DNA of 64,000 nucleotides from positions 65,051,897 through 65,115,896 of the forward strand of contig CP136063.1 of assembly GCA_032622095.1 (NCBI GenBank). The letters are read 5' to 3'. Below are positions 1-15,300 of this stretch, one piece after another. The notes below the pieces were generated by a model, which saw only the letters and a program-made list of their open reading frames with translations, was not told the origin of the DNA and made no database searches. The position numbers were made by a program, and so were the translations under genes. The stretch is from Siphonodentalium dalli (taxonomy: Eukaryota; Mollusca; Scaphopoda; Gadilida; Siphonodentaliidae). Positions within the stretch are counted from its first letter, which is position 1, and each line of letters opens with the position of its first letter.

Positions 1-585
1 CCCACCCCACTGTACCGAGAAAGATAACATAATAATAAACAGCACTAACAACCCACCCCACTGTACCGAGAAAGATAACATACTAATAAACATATGTCAC
101 CAACAACCCACCCCACTGTACCGAGAAAGATAACATAATAATAGGCCCACGAGCAGCATGTCACTGACAACCCACCCAACTGTACCGAGAAAGATAACAT
201 AACAATAAACATATATCACCAACAACCCACCCCATTGTACCGAGAAAGATAGAATAATAATAGGCTCACGAGCAGCATATGTCACTAACAACCCACACCA
301 TTGTACCGAGAAAGATAATATAATCATAGGCCCACGAGCAGCATATGTCACTAACAACCCACCCCATTGTACCGAGAAGGATAACATAATAATAAACAGC
401 ACTAACAACCCACCCCATTGTACCGAGAAAGATAGAATAATAATAGGCTCACGAGCAGCATATGTCACTAACAACCCACACCATTGTACCGAGAAAGATA
501 ATATAATCATAGGCCCACGAGCAGCATATGTCACTAACAACCCATCCCATTGTACCGAGAAGGATAACATAATAATAAACAGCAC

Positions 586-3500
586 TAACAACCCACCCCA
601 TTGTACCGAGAATATAACATAATAATAAACAGCGCTAACAACCCACCTCATTGTACCGAGAAATATAACATAATAATAGGCTCACGAGCAGCATATGTCA
701 CTAACAACCCACCCCACTGTACCGAGAAAGATATCATAATAATAAACGGCGCTAACAACCCACCCCATTGTACAGAGAAAGATAACATAATAATAAACAG
801 CGCTAACAACCCACCCCATTGTACAGAGAAAGATAACATGATAATAAACAGCGCTAACAACCCACCCAATTGTACCGAGAAATATAACAGAATAATAAAC
901 AGCGCTAACAACCCACCCCATTGTACCGAGAAAGATAACATAATAATAAATAGCGGTAACAACCCACCCCATTGTACCGAGAAAGATAACATAATAATAG
1001 GCCCACCAGCAGCATGTCACTAACAACCCACCCCACTGCACCGAGAAAGCTAACATAATAATAAACATATGTCACCAACAACCCACCCCATTGTACCGAG
1101 AAAGATAGCATAATAATAGGCCCACGAGCAGCACATGTCACTAACAACCCACCCCACTGTACATAGAAAGATAACATAATAATAAACAGCGCTAACAACC
1201 CACCCCATTGTACCGAGAAAGATAACATAATAATAAATAACGCTAACAACCCACCCCATTGTACCGAGAAAGATAACATAATAATAAATAGCGCTAACCA
1301 CCCACCTCATTGTACCGAGAAAGATAACATCATAATAAGCAGCGCTAACAACCCACCCCATTGTACCGAGAAAGATAACATAATAATAAATAGCGCTAAC
1401 AACCCACCCCATTGTACCGAGAAAGATAACATAATAATAAGCAGCGCTAACAACCCACCCCATTGTACAGAGAAAGATAACATAATAATAAATAGCGCTA
1501 ACAACCCACCCTATTGTACCGAGAAAGATAACATAATAATAAATAGCGATAACCACCCACCGCATTGTACCGAGAAAGATAACATAATAATAAACAGCGC
1601 TAACAACCCACCCCATTGTACAGAGAAAGATAACATAATAATAAACAGCGCTAACAACCCACACCATTGTACCGAGAAAGATAACATATATAATAAACAG
1701 CGCTAACAACCCACCCCATTATACAGAGAAAGATAACATAATAATAAACAGCGCTAACAACCCACCCCATTATACAGAGAAAGATAACATAATAATAAAC
1801 AGCGATAACAACCCACCCCATTATACAGAGAAAGACAACATAATAATAAACAGCGCTAACAACCCACCCCATTATACAGAGAAAGATAACATAATAATAA
1901 ACAGCGCTAACAACCCACCCCATTGTACCGAGAAAGATAACATAATAATAAACAGCGCTAACCACCCACCTCATTGTACCGAGAAAGATAACATAATAAT
2001 AAGAAGCGCTAACAACCGACCCCATTGTACCGAGAAAGATAACATAATAATAAACAGCGCTAACAACCCACCCCGTTGTACCGAGAAAGATAACATAATA
2101 ATAAACAGCGCTAACAAACCACCCCATTGTACAGAGAAAGATAACATAATAATAAATAGCGCTAACCACCCACCTCATTGTACCGAGAAAGATAACATAA
2201 TAATAAACAGCGCTAACAACCCACCCCATTATACAGAGAAAGATAACATAATAATAAACAGCGCTAACAACCCACCCCATTATACAGAGAAAGATAACAT
2301 AATAATAAACAGCGCTAACAACCCACCCCATTATACAGAGAAAGATAACATAATAATAAACAGCGCTAACAACCCACCCCATTATACAGAGAAAGATAAC
2401 ATAATAATACACTGCGCTAACAACCCACCCCATTATACAGAGAAAGATAACATAATAATAAACAGCGCTAACAACCCACCCCATTGTACCGAGAAAGATA
2501 ACATAATAATAAATAGCGCTAACCACCCACCTCATTGTACCGAGAAAGATAACATAATAATAAGCAGCGCTAACAACCCACCCCATTGTACCGAGAAAGA
2601 TAACATAATAATAAACAGCGCTAACAACCCACCACATTGTACCGAGAAAGATAACATAATAATAAACAGCGCTAACAACCCACCCCATTGTACAGAGAAA
2701 GATAACATAATAATAAATAGCGCTAACCACCCACCTCATTGTACCGAGAAAGATAACATAATAATAAGCAGCGCTAACAACCCACCCCATTGTACCGAGA
2801 AAGATAACAAAATAATAAACAGTGCTAACAACCTACCCCATTGTACCGAGAAAGATAACATAATAATAAACAGCGCTAACAACCCACCCCATTGAACCGA
2901 GAAAGATAACATAATAATAAATAGCGCTAACAACCCACCCCATTGTACAGAGAAAGATAACATACATAATAAGCAGCGCTAACCACCCACCTCATTGTAC
3001 AGAGAAAGATAACATAATAATAAATAGCACTAACAACCCACACCATTGTACCGAGAAAGATAACATAATAATAAGCAGCGCTAACAACCCACCCATTGTA
3101 CAGAGAAAGATAACATACATAATAAGCAGCGCTAACAACCCACCCCATTGTACAGAGAAAGATAACATAATAATAAATAGAGCTAACAACCCACCCCATT
3201 ATACAGAGAAAGATAACATAATAATAAACAGCGCTAACAACCCACCCCATTATACAGAGAAAGATAACATAATAATAAACAGCGATAACAACCCACCCCA
3301 TTATACAGAGAAAGATAACATAATAATAAACAGCGCTAACAACCCACCCCATTATACAGAGAAAGATAACATAATAATAAACAGCGCTAACAACCCACCC
3401 CATTGTACCGAGAAAGATAACATAATAATAAATAGCGCTAACCACCCACCTCATTGTACCGAGAAAGATAACATAATAATAAGCAGCGCTAACAACCCAC

Positions 3501-6500
3501 CCCATTGTACTGAGAAAGATAACATAATAATAAACAGCGCTAACAACCCACCCCATTGTACCGAGAAAGATAACATAATAATAAACAGCGCTAACAACCC
3601 ACCCCATTGTACAGAGAAAGATAACATAATAATAAATAGCGCTAACCACCCACCTCATTGTACCGAGAAAGATAACATAATAATAAACAGCGCTAACAAC
3701 CCACCCATTATACAGAGAAAGATAACATAATAATAAACAGCGCTAACAACCCACCCCATTATACAGAGAAAGATAACATAATAATAAACAGCGCTAACAA
3801 CCCACCCCATTGTACCGAGAATATAACATAATAATAAACAGCGCTAACAACCCACCTCATTGTACCGAGAAATATAACATAATAATAGGCTCACGAGCAG
3901 CATATGTCACTAACAACCCACCCCACTGTACCGAGAAAGATATCATAATAATAAACGGCGCTAACAACCCACCCCATTGTACAGAGAAAGATAACATAAT
4001 AATAAACAGCGCTAACAACCCACCCCATTGTACAGAGAAAGATAACATGATAATAAACAGCGCTAACAACCCACCCAATTGTACCGAGAAATATAACAGA
4101 ATAATAAACAGCGCTAACAACCCACCCCATTGTACCGAGAAAGATAACATAATAATAAATAGCGGTAACAACCCACCCCATTGTACCGAGAAAGATAACA
4201 TAATAATAGGCCCACCAGCAGCATGTCACTAACAACCCACCCCACTGCACCGAGAAAGCTAACATAATAATAAACATATGTCACCAACAACCCACCCCAT
4301 TGTACCGAGAAAGATAGCATAATAATAGGCCCACGAGCAGCACATGTCACTAACAACCCACCCCACTGTACATAGAAAGATAACATAATAATAAACAGCG
4401 CTAACAACCCACCCCATTGTACCGAGAAAGATAACATAATAATAAATAACGCTAACAACCCACCCCATTGTACCGAGAAAGATAACATAATAATAAATAG
4501 CGCTAACCACCCACCTCATTGTACCGAGAAAGATAACATCATAATAAGCAGCGCTAACAACCCACCCCATTGTACCGAGAAAGATAACATAATAATAAAT
4601 AGCGCTAACAACCCACCCCATTGTACCGAGAAAGATAACATAATAATAAGCAGCGCTAACAACCCACCCCATTGTACAGAGAAAGATAACATAATAATAA
4701 ATAGCGCTAACAACCCACCCTATTGTACCGAGAAAGATAACATAATAATAAATAGCGATAACCACCCACCGCATTGTACCGAGAAAGATAACATAATAAT
4801 AAACAGCGCTAACAACCCACCCCATTGTACAGAGAAAGATAACATAATAATAAACAGCGCTAACAACCCACACCATTGTACCGAGAAAGATAACATATAT
4901 AATAAACAGCGCTAACAACCCACCCCATTATACAGAGAAAGATAACATAATAATAAACAGCGCTAACAACCCACCCCATTATACAGAGAAAGATAACATA
5001 ATAATAAACAGCGATAACAACCCACCCCATTATACAGAGAAAGACAACATAATAATAAACAGCGCTAACAACCCACCCCATTATACAGAGAAAGATAACA
5101 TAATAATAAACAGCGCTAACAACCCACCCCATTGTACCGAGAAAGATAACATAATAATAAACAGCGCTAACCACCCACCTCATTGTACCGAGAAAGATAA
5201 CATAATAATAAGAAGCGCTAACAACCGACCCCATTGTACCGAGAAAGATAACATAATAATAAACAGCGCTAACAACCCACCCCGTTGTACCGAGAAAGAT
5301 AACATAATAATAAACAGCGCTAACAAACCACCCCATTGTACAGAGAAAGATAACATAATAATAAATAGCGCTAACCACCCACCTCATTGTACCGAGAAAG
5401 ATAACATAATAATAAACAGCGCTAACAACCCACCCCATTATACAGAGAAAGATAACATAATAATAAACAGCGCTAACAACCCACCCCATTATACAGAGAA
5501 AGATAACATAATAATAAACAGCGCTAACAACCCACCCCATTATACAGAGAAAGATAACATAATAATAAACAGCGCTAACAACCCACCCCATTATACAGAG
5601 AAAGATAACATAATAATACACTGCGCTAACAACCCACCCCATTATACAGAGAAAGATAACATAATAATAAACAGCGCTAACAACCCACCCCATTGTACCG
5701 AGAAAGATAACATAATAATAAATAGCGCTAACCACCCACCTCATTGTACCGAGAAAGATAACATAATAATAAGCAGCGCTAACAACCCACCCCATTGTAC
5801 CGAGAAAGATAACATAATAATAAACAGCGCTAACAACCCACCACATTGTACCGAGAAAGATAACATAATAATAAACAGCGCTAACAACCCACCCCATTGT
5901 ACAGAGAAAGATAACATAATAATAAATAGCGCTAACCACCCACCTCATTGTACCGAGAAAGATAACATAATAATAAGCAGCGCTAACAACCCACCCCATT
6001 GTACCGAGAAAGATAACAAAATAATAAACAGTGCTAACAACCTACCCCATTGTACCGAGAAAGATAACATAATAATAAACAGCGCTAACAACCCACCCCA
6101 TTGAACCGAGAAAGATAACATAATAATAAATAGCGCTAACAACCCACCCCATTGTACAGAGAAAGATAACATACATAATAAGCAGCGCTAACCACCCACC
6201 TCATTGTACAGAGAAAGATAACATAATAATAAATAGCACTAACAACCCACACCATTGTACCGAGAAAGATAACATAATAATAAGCAGCGCTAACAACCCA
6301 CCCATTGTACAGAGAAAGATAACATACATAATAAGCAGCGCTAACAACCCACCCCATTGTACAGAGAAAGATAACATAATAATAAATAGAGCTAACAACC
6401 CACCCCATTATACAGAGAAAGATAACATAATAATAAACAGCGCTAACAACCCACCCCATTATACAGAGAAAGATAACATAATAATAAACAGCGATAACAA

Positions 6501-7003
6501 CCCACCCCATTATACAGAGAAAGATAACATAATAATAAACAGCGCTAACAACCCACCCCATTATACAGAGAAAGATAACATAATAATAAACAGCGCTAAC
6601 AACCCACCCCATTGTACCGAGAAAGATAACATAATAATAAATAGCGCTAACCACCCACCTCATTGTACCGAGAAAGATAACATAATAATAAGCAGCGCTA
6701 ACAACCCACCCCATTGTACTGAGAAAGATAACATAATAATAAACAGCGCTAACAACCCACCCCATTGTACCGAGAAAGATAACATAATAATAAACAGCGC
6801 TAACAACCCACCCCATTGTACAGAGAAAGATAACATAATAATAAATAGCGCTAACCACCCACCTCATTGTACCGAGAAAGATAACATAATAATAAACAGC
6901 GCTAACAACCCACCCATTATACAGAGAAAGATAACATAATAATAAACAGCGCTAACAACCCACCCCATTATACAGAGAAAGATAACATAATAATAAACAG
7001 CGC
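586..7003. repeat. 3,209-bp direct tandem duplication inside array 1
   Basis: The block at about 586-3,794 recurs at about 3,795-7,003, displaced by exactly 3,209 bp. Every landmark I compared is kept, including rare ones: the clipped GAGAATATAAC at 610 and 3,819, TAGCGGTAAC near 950 and 4,160, and ACACTGCGC near 2,410 and 5,620. I found no difference between the copies. 3,209 is not a multiple of 51 because 52-, 55- and 66-bp monomers lie inside. Copy 1 and copy 2 part company at about 3,812 versus 7,021, where TTGTACCGAG meets TTATACAGAG. Confidence 0.9.
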
Positions 7004-8499
7004 TAACAACCCACCCCATTATACAGAGAAAGATAACATAATAATAAACAGCGCTAACAACCCACCCCATTATACAGAGAAAGATAACATAATAATAAAC
7101 AGCGCTAACAACCCACGCCATTATACAGAGAAAGATAACATAATAATAAACAGCGCTAACAACCCACCCCATTGTACTGAGAAAGATAACATAATAATAA
7201 ATAGCGCTAACCACCCATTGTACCGAGAAAGATAACATAATAATAAGCAGCGCTAACAACCCACCCATTGTACCGAGAAAGATAACATAATAATAAACAG
7301 CGCTAACAACCCACCCCATTGTACCGAGAAAGATAACATAATAATAAACAGCGCTAACAACCCACCCCATTGTACAGAGAAAGATAACATAATAATAAAT
7401 AGCGCTAACCACCCACCTCATTGTACCGAGAAAGATAACATAATAATAAGCAGCGCTAACAACCCACCCCATTGTACCGAGAAAGATAACATAATAATAA
7501 ACAGCGCTAACAACCCACCCCATTGTACCGAGAAAGATAACATAATAATAAACAGCGTTAACAACCCACCTCATTGTACAGAGAAAGATAACATAATAAT
7601 AAATAGCACTAACAACCCACACCATTGTACCGAGAAAGATAACATACATAATAAGCACCGCTAACAACCCACCCCATTGTACAGAGAAAGATAACATACA
7701 TAATAAGCAGCGCTAACAACCCACCCCATTGTACAGAGAAAGATAACATAATAATAAATAGCCCTAACAACCCACCCCATTGTACCGAGAAAGATAACAT
7801 AATAATAAATAGCGCTAACAACCCACCCCATTGTACAGAGAAAGATAACACACATAATAAGCAGCGCTAACAACCCACCCCATTGTACAGAGAAAGATAA
7901 CATATGTCACCAACAACCCACCTCATTGTAGAGAGAAAGATAACATAATAATAAATAGCGCTAACCACCCACCTCATTGTACCGAGAAAGATAACATAAT
8001 AATAAGCAGCGCTAACAACCCACCCCATTGTACCGAGAAAGATAACATAATAATAAATAGCGCTAACAACCCACCCCATTGTACCGAGAAAGATAACATA
8101 ATAATAAATAGCGCTAACAACCCACCCCATTGTACAGAGAAAGATAACATAATAATAAATAGCGCTAACAACCCACCCCATTGTACCGAGAAAGATAACA
8201 TAATAATAAATAGCGCTAACAACCGACCCCATTGTACAGAGAAAGATAACATACATAATAAGCAGCGCTAACAACCCACCCCATTGTACCGAGAAAGATA
8301 ACATAATAATAAATAGCGCTAACAACCCACCCCATTGTACCGAGAAAGATAACATAATAATAAGCAGCGCTAACAACCCACCCCATTGTACCGAGAAAGA
8401 TAACATAATAATAAATAGCGCTAACAACCCACCCCATTGTACCGAGAAAGATAACATAATAATAAATAGCGCTAACAACCCACCCCATTGTACCGAGAA

Positions 8500-11400
8500 A
8501 GATAACATAATAATAAATAGCGCTAACCACCCACCTCATTGTACCGAGAAAGATAACATCATAATAAGCAGCGCTAACAACCCACCCCATTGTACCGAGA
8601 AAGATAACATAATAATAAATAGCGCTAACAACCCACCCCATTGTACCGAGAAAGATAACATAATAATAAGCAGCGCTAACAACCCACCCCATTGTACAGA
8701 GAAAGATAACATAATAATAAATATCGCTAACAACCCACCCTATTGTACCGAGAAAGATAACATAATAATAAATAGCGATAACCACCCACCGCATTGTACC
8801 GAGAAAGATAACATAATAATAAACAGCGCTAACAACCCACCCCATTGTACAGAGAAAGATAACATAATAATAAACAGCGCTAACAACCCACACAATTGTA
8901 CAGAGAAAGATAACATACATAATAAACAGCGCTAACAACCCACCTCATTGTACCGAGAAAGATAACATAATAATAAACAGCGCTAACAACCCACCTCATT
9001 GTACAGAGAAAGATAACATAATAATAAACAGCGCTAACAACCCACCCCATTGTACCGAGAAAGATAACATACATAATAAGCAGCGCTAACAACTCACCCC
9101 ATTGTACAGAGAAAGATAACATAATAATAAATAGCGCTAACCACCCACCTCATTGTACCGAGAAAGATAACATAATAATAAACAGCGCGAACAACCCACC
9201 CCATTATACAGAGAAAGATAACATAATAATAAACAGCGCTAACAACCCACCCCATTATACAGAGAAAGATAACATAATAATAAACAGCGCTAACAACCCA
9301 CCCCATTATACAGAGAAAGATAACATAATAATAAACAGCGCTAACAACCCACCCCATTATACAGAGAAAGCTAACATAATAATAAACAGCGCTAACAACC
9401 CACCCCATTATACAGAGAAAGATAACATAATAATAAACAGCGCTAACAACCCACCCCATTGTACCGAGAAAGATAACATAATAATAAATAGCGCTAACCA
9501 CCCACCTCATTGTACCGAGAAAGATAACATAATAATAAACAGCGCTAACAACCCACCCCATTATACAGAGAAAGATAACATAATAATAAACAGCGCTAAC
9601 AACCCACCCCATTATACAGAGAAAGATAACATAATAATAAACACCGCTAACAACCCACCCCATTATACAGAGAAAGATAACATAATAATAAACAGCGCTA
9701 ACAACCCACCCCATTATACAGAGAAAGATAACATAATAATAAACAGCGCTAACAACCCACCCCATTATACAGAGAAAGATAACATAATAATAAACAGCGC
9801 TAACAACCCACCCCATTGTACCGAGAAAGATAACATAATAATAAATAGCGCTAACCACCCACCTCATTGTACCGAGAAAGATAACATAATAATAAGCAGC
9901 GCTAACAACCCACCCCATTGTACCGAGAAAGATAACATAATAATAAGCAGCGCTAACAACCCACCCCATTGTACCGAGAAAGATAACATAATAATAAATA
10001 GCGCTAACAACCCACCCCATTGAACCGAGAAAGATAACATAATAATAAATAGCGCTAACAACCCACCCCATTGTACCGAGAAAGATAACATAATAATAAA
10101 TAGCGCTAACCACCCACCTCATTGTACCGAGAAAGATAACATCATAATAAGCAGCGCTAACAACCCACCCCATTGTACCGAGAAAGATAACATAATAATA
10201 AATAGCGCTAACAACCCACCCCATTGTACCGAGAAAGATAACATAATAATAAGCAGCGCTAACAACCCACCCCATTGTACAGAGAAAGATAACATAATAA
10301 TAAATATCGCTAACAACCCACCCTATTGTACCGAGAAAGATAACATAATAATAAATAGCGATAACCACCCACCGCATTGTACCGAGAAAGATAACATAAT
10401 AATAAACAGCGCTAACAACCCACCCCATTGTACAGAGAAAGATAACATAATAATAAACAGCGCTAACAACCCACACCATTGTACAGAGAAAGATAACATA
10501 CATAATAAACAGCGCTAACAACCCACCTCATTGTACCGAGAAAGATAACATAATAATAAACAGCGCTAACAACCCACCTCATTGTACAGAGAAAGATAAC
10601 ATAATAATAAACAGCGCTAACAACCCACCCCATTGTACCGAGAAAGATAACATACATAATAAGCAGCGCTAACAACTCACCCCATTGTACAGAGAAAGAT
10701 AACATAATAATAAATAGCGCTAACCACCCACCTCATTGTACCGAGAAAGATAACATAATAATAAACAGCGCGAACAACCCACCCCATTATACAGAGAAAG
10801 ATAACATAATAATAAACAGCGCTAACAACCCACCCCATTATACAGAGAAAGATAACATAATAATAAACAGCGCTAACAACCCACCCCATTATACAGAGAA
10901 AGATAACATAATAATAAACAGCGCTAACAACCCACCCCATTATACAGAGAAAGCTAACATAATAATAAACAGCGCTAACAACCCACCCCATTATACAGAG
11001 AAAGATAACATAATAATAAACAGCGCTAACAACCCACCCCATTGTACCGAGAAAGATAACATAATAATAAATAGCGCTAACCACCCACCTCATTGTACCG
11101 AGAAAGATAACATAATAATAAACAGCGCTAACAACCCACCCCATTATACAGAGAAAGATAACATAATAATAAACAGCGCTAACAACCCACCCCATTATAC
11201 AGAGAAAGATAACATAATAATAAACACCGCTAACAACCCACCCCATTATACAGAGAAAGATAACATAATAATAAACAGCGCTAACAACCCACCCCATTAT
11301 ACAGAGAAAGATAACATAATAATAAACAGCGCTAACAACCCACCCCATTATACAGAGAAAGATAACATAATAATAAACAGCGCTAACAACCCACCCCATT

Positions 11401-12300
11401 GTACCGAGAAAGATAACATAATAATAAATAGCGCTAACCACCCACCTCATTGTACCGAGAAAGATAACATAATAATAAGCAGCGCTAACAACCCACCCCA
11501 TTGTACCGAGAAAGATAACATAATAATAAGCAGCGCTAACAACCCACCCCATTGTACCGAGAAAGATAACATAATAATAAATAGCGCTAACAACCCACCC
11601 CATTGTACCGAGAAAGATAACATAATAATAAATAGCGCTAACAACCCACCCCATTGTACCGAGAAAGATAACATAATAATAAATAGCGCTAACCACCCAC
11701 CTCATTGTACCGAGAAAGATAACATCATAATAAGCAGCGCTAACAACCCACCCCATTGTACAGAGAAAGATAACATAATAATAAATAGCGCTAACAACCC
11801 ACCCCATTGTACCGAGAAAGATAACATAATAATAAGCAGCGCTAACAACCCACCCCATTGTACAGAGAAAGATAACATAATAATAAATAGCGCTAACAAC
11901 CCACCCTATTGTACCGAGAAAGATAACATAATAATAAATAGCGATAACCAGCCACCGCATTGTACCGAGAAAGATAACATAATAATAAACAGCGCTAACA
12001 ACCCACCCCATTGTACAGAGAAAGATAACATAATAATAAACAGCGCTAACAACCCACACCATTGTACAGTGAAAGATAACATACATAATAAACAGCGCTA
12101 ACAACCCACCTCATTGTACCGAGAAAGATAACATAATAATAAACAGCGCTAACAACCCACCTCATTGTACAGAGAAAGATAACATAATAATAAACAGCGC
12201 TAACAACCCACCCCATTGTACCGAGAAAGATAACATACATAATAAGCAGCGCTAACAACCCACCCAATTGTACAGAGAAAGATAACATAATAATAAATAG
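8500..12300. repeat. 1,583-bp higher-order repeat, about 2.4 copies
   Basis: Blocks beginning near 8,536, 10,119 and 11,702 repeat with a constant 1,583-bp step; so do the pairs 8,880/10,463/12,046 and 9,094/10,677. Each unit carries about 31 monomers in the same order. Copies differ at scattered bases, for example a TTGAACCGAG variant at 10,020 where the next copy has TTGTACCGAG. It is older than the 3,209-bp duplication, judging by these differences. Confidence 0.85.
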
Positions 12301-15300
12301 CGCTAACCACCCACCTCATTGTACCGAGAAAGATAACATAATAATAAACAGCGCTAACAACCCACCCCATTATACAGAGAAAGATAACATAATAATTAAC
12401 AGCGCTAACAACCCACCCCATTATACAGAGAAAGCTAACATAATAATAAACAGCGCTAACAACCCACCCCATTATACAGAGAAAGATAACATAATAATAA
12501 ACAGCGCTAACAACCCACCCCATTGTACCGAGAAAGATAACATAATAATAAATAGCGCTAACCACCCACCTCATTGTACCGAGAAAGATAACATAATAAT
12601 AAACAGCGCTAACAACCCACCCCATTATACAGAGAAAGATAACATAATAATAAACAGCGCTAACAACCCACCCCATTATACAGAGAAAGATAACATAATA
12701 ATAAACACCGCTAACAACCCACCCCATTATACAGAGAAAGATAACATAATAATAAACACCGCTAACAACCCACCCCATTATACAGAGAAAGATAACATAA
12801 TAATAAACAGCGCTAACAACCCACCTCATTGTACAGAGAAAGATAACATAATAATAAACAGCGCTAACAACCCACCCCATTGTACCGAGAAAGATAACAT
12901 ACATAATAAGCAGCGCTAACAACCCACCCAATTGTACAGAGAAAGATAACATAATAATAAATAGCGCTAACCACCCACCTCATTGTACCGAGAAAGATAA
13001 CATAATAATAAACAGCGCTAACAACCCACCCCATTATACAGAGAAAGATAACATAATAATTAACAGCGCTAACAACCCACCCCATTATACAGAGAAAGCT
13101 AACATAATAATAAACAGCGCTAACAACCCACCCCATTATACAGAGAAAGATAACATAATAATAAACAGCGCTAACAACCCACCCCATTGTACCGAGAAAG
13201 ATAACATAATAATAAATAGCGCTAACCACCCACCTCATTGTACCGAGAAAGATAACATAATAATAAACAGCGCTAACAACCCACCCCATTATACAGAGAA
13301 AGATAACATAATAATAAACAGCGCTAACAACCCACCCCATTATACAGAGAAAGATAACATAATAATAAACACCGCTAACAACCCACCCCATTATACAGAG
13401 AAAGATAACATAATAATAAACACCGCTAACAACCCACCCCATTGTACAGAGAAAGATAACATAATAATAAACAGCGCTAACAACCCACACCATTGTACAG
13501 AGAAAGATAACATACATAATAAACAGCGCTAACAACCCACCTCATTGTACCGAGAAAGATAACATAATAATAAACAGCGCTAACAACCCACCTCATTGTA
13601 CAGAGAAAGATAACATAATAATAAACAGCGCTAACAACCCACCCCATTGTACCGAGAAAGATAACATACATAATAAGCAGCGCTAACAACTCACCCCATT
13701 GTACAGAGAAAGATAACATAATAATAAATAGCGCTAACCACCCACCTCATTGTACCGAGAAAGATAACATAATAATAAACAGCGCGAACAACCCACCCCA
13801 TTATACAGAGAAAGATAACATAATAATAAACAGCGCTAACAACCCACCCCATTATACAGAGAAAGATAACATAATAATAAACAGCGCTAACAACCCACCC
13901 CATTATACAGAGAAAGATAACATAATAATAAACAGCGCTAACAACCCACCCCATTATACAGAGAAAGCTAACATAATAATAAACAGCGCTAACAACCCAC
14001 CCCATTATACAGAGAAAGATAACATAATAATAAACAGCGCTAACAACCCACCCCATTGTACCGAGAAAGATAACATAATAATAAATAGCGCTAACCACCC
14101 ACCTCATTGTACCGAGAAAGATAACATAATAATAAACAGCGCTAACAACCCACCCCATTATACAGAGAAAGATAACATAATAATAAACAGCGCTAACAAC
14201 CCACCCCATTATACAGAGAAAGATAACATAATAATAAACACCGCTAACAACCCACCCCATTATACAGAGAAAGATAACATAATAATAAACAGCGCTAACA
14301 ACCCACCCCATTATACAGAGAAAGATAACATAATAATAAACAGCGCTAACAACCCACCCCATTATACAGAGAAAGATAACATAATAATAAACAGCGCTAA
14401 CAACCCACCCCATTGTACCGAGAAAGATAACATAATAATAAATAGCGCTAACCACCCACCTCATTGTACCGAGAAAGATAACATAATAATAAGCAGCGCT
14501 AACAACCCACCCCATTGTACCGAGAAAGATAACATAATAATAAGCAGCGCTAACAACCCACCCCATTGTACCGAGAAAGATAACATAATAATAAATAGCG
14601 CTAACAACCCACCCCATTGTACCGAGAAAGATAACATAATAATAAATAGCGCTAACAACCCACCCCATTGTACCGAGAAAGATAACATAATAATAAATAG
14701 CGCTAACCACCCACCTCATTGTACCGAGAAAGATAACATCATAATAAGCAGCGCTAACAACCCACCCCATTGTACAGAGAAAGATAACATAATAATAAAT
14801 AGCGCTAACAACCCACCCCATTGTACCGAGAAAGATAACATAATAATAAGCAGCGCTAACAACCCACCCCATTGTACAGAGAAAGATAACATAATAATAA
14901 ATAGCGCTAACAACCCACCCTATTGTACCGAGAAAGATAACATAATAATAAATAGCGATAACCAGCCACCGCATTGTACCGAGAAAGATAACATAATAAT
15001 AAACAGCGCTAACAACCCACCCCATTGTACAGAGAAAGATAACATAATAATAAACAGCGCTAACAACCCACACCATTGTACAGTGAAAGATAACATACAT
15101 AATAAACAGCGCTAACAACCCACCTCATTGTACCGAGAAAGATAACATAATAATAAACAGCGCTAACAACCCACCTCATTGTACAGAGAAAGATAACATA
15201 ATAATAAACAGCGCTAACAACCCACCCCATTGTACCGAGAAAGATAACATACATAATAAGCAGCGCTAACAACCCACCCAATTGTACAGAGAAAGATAAC

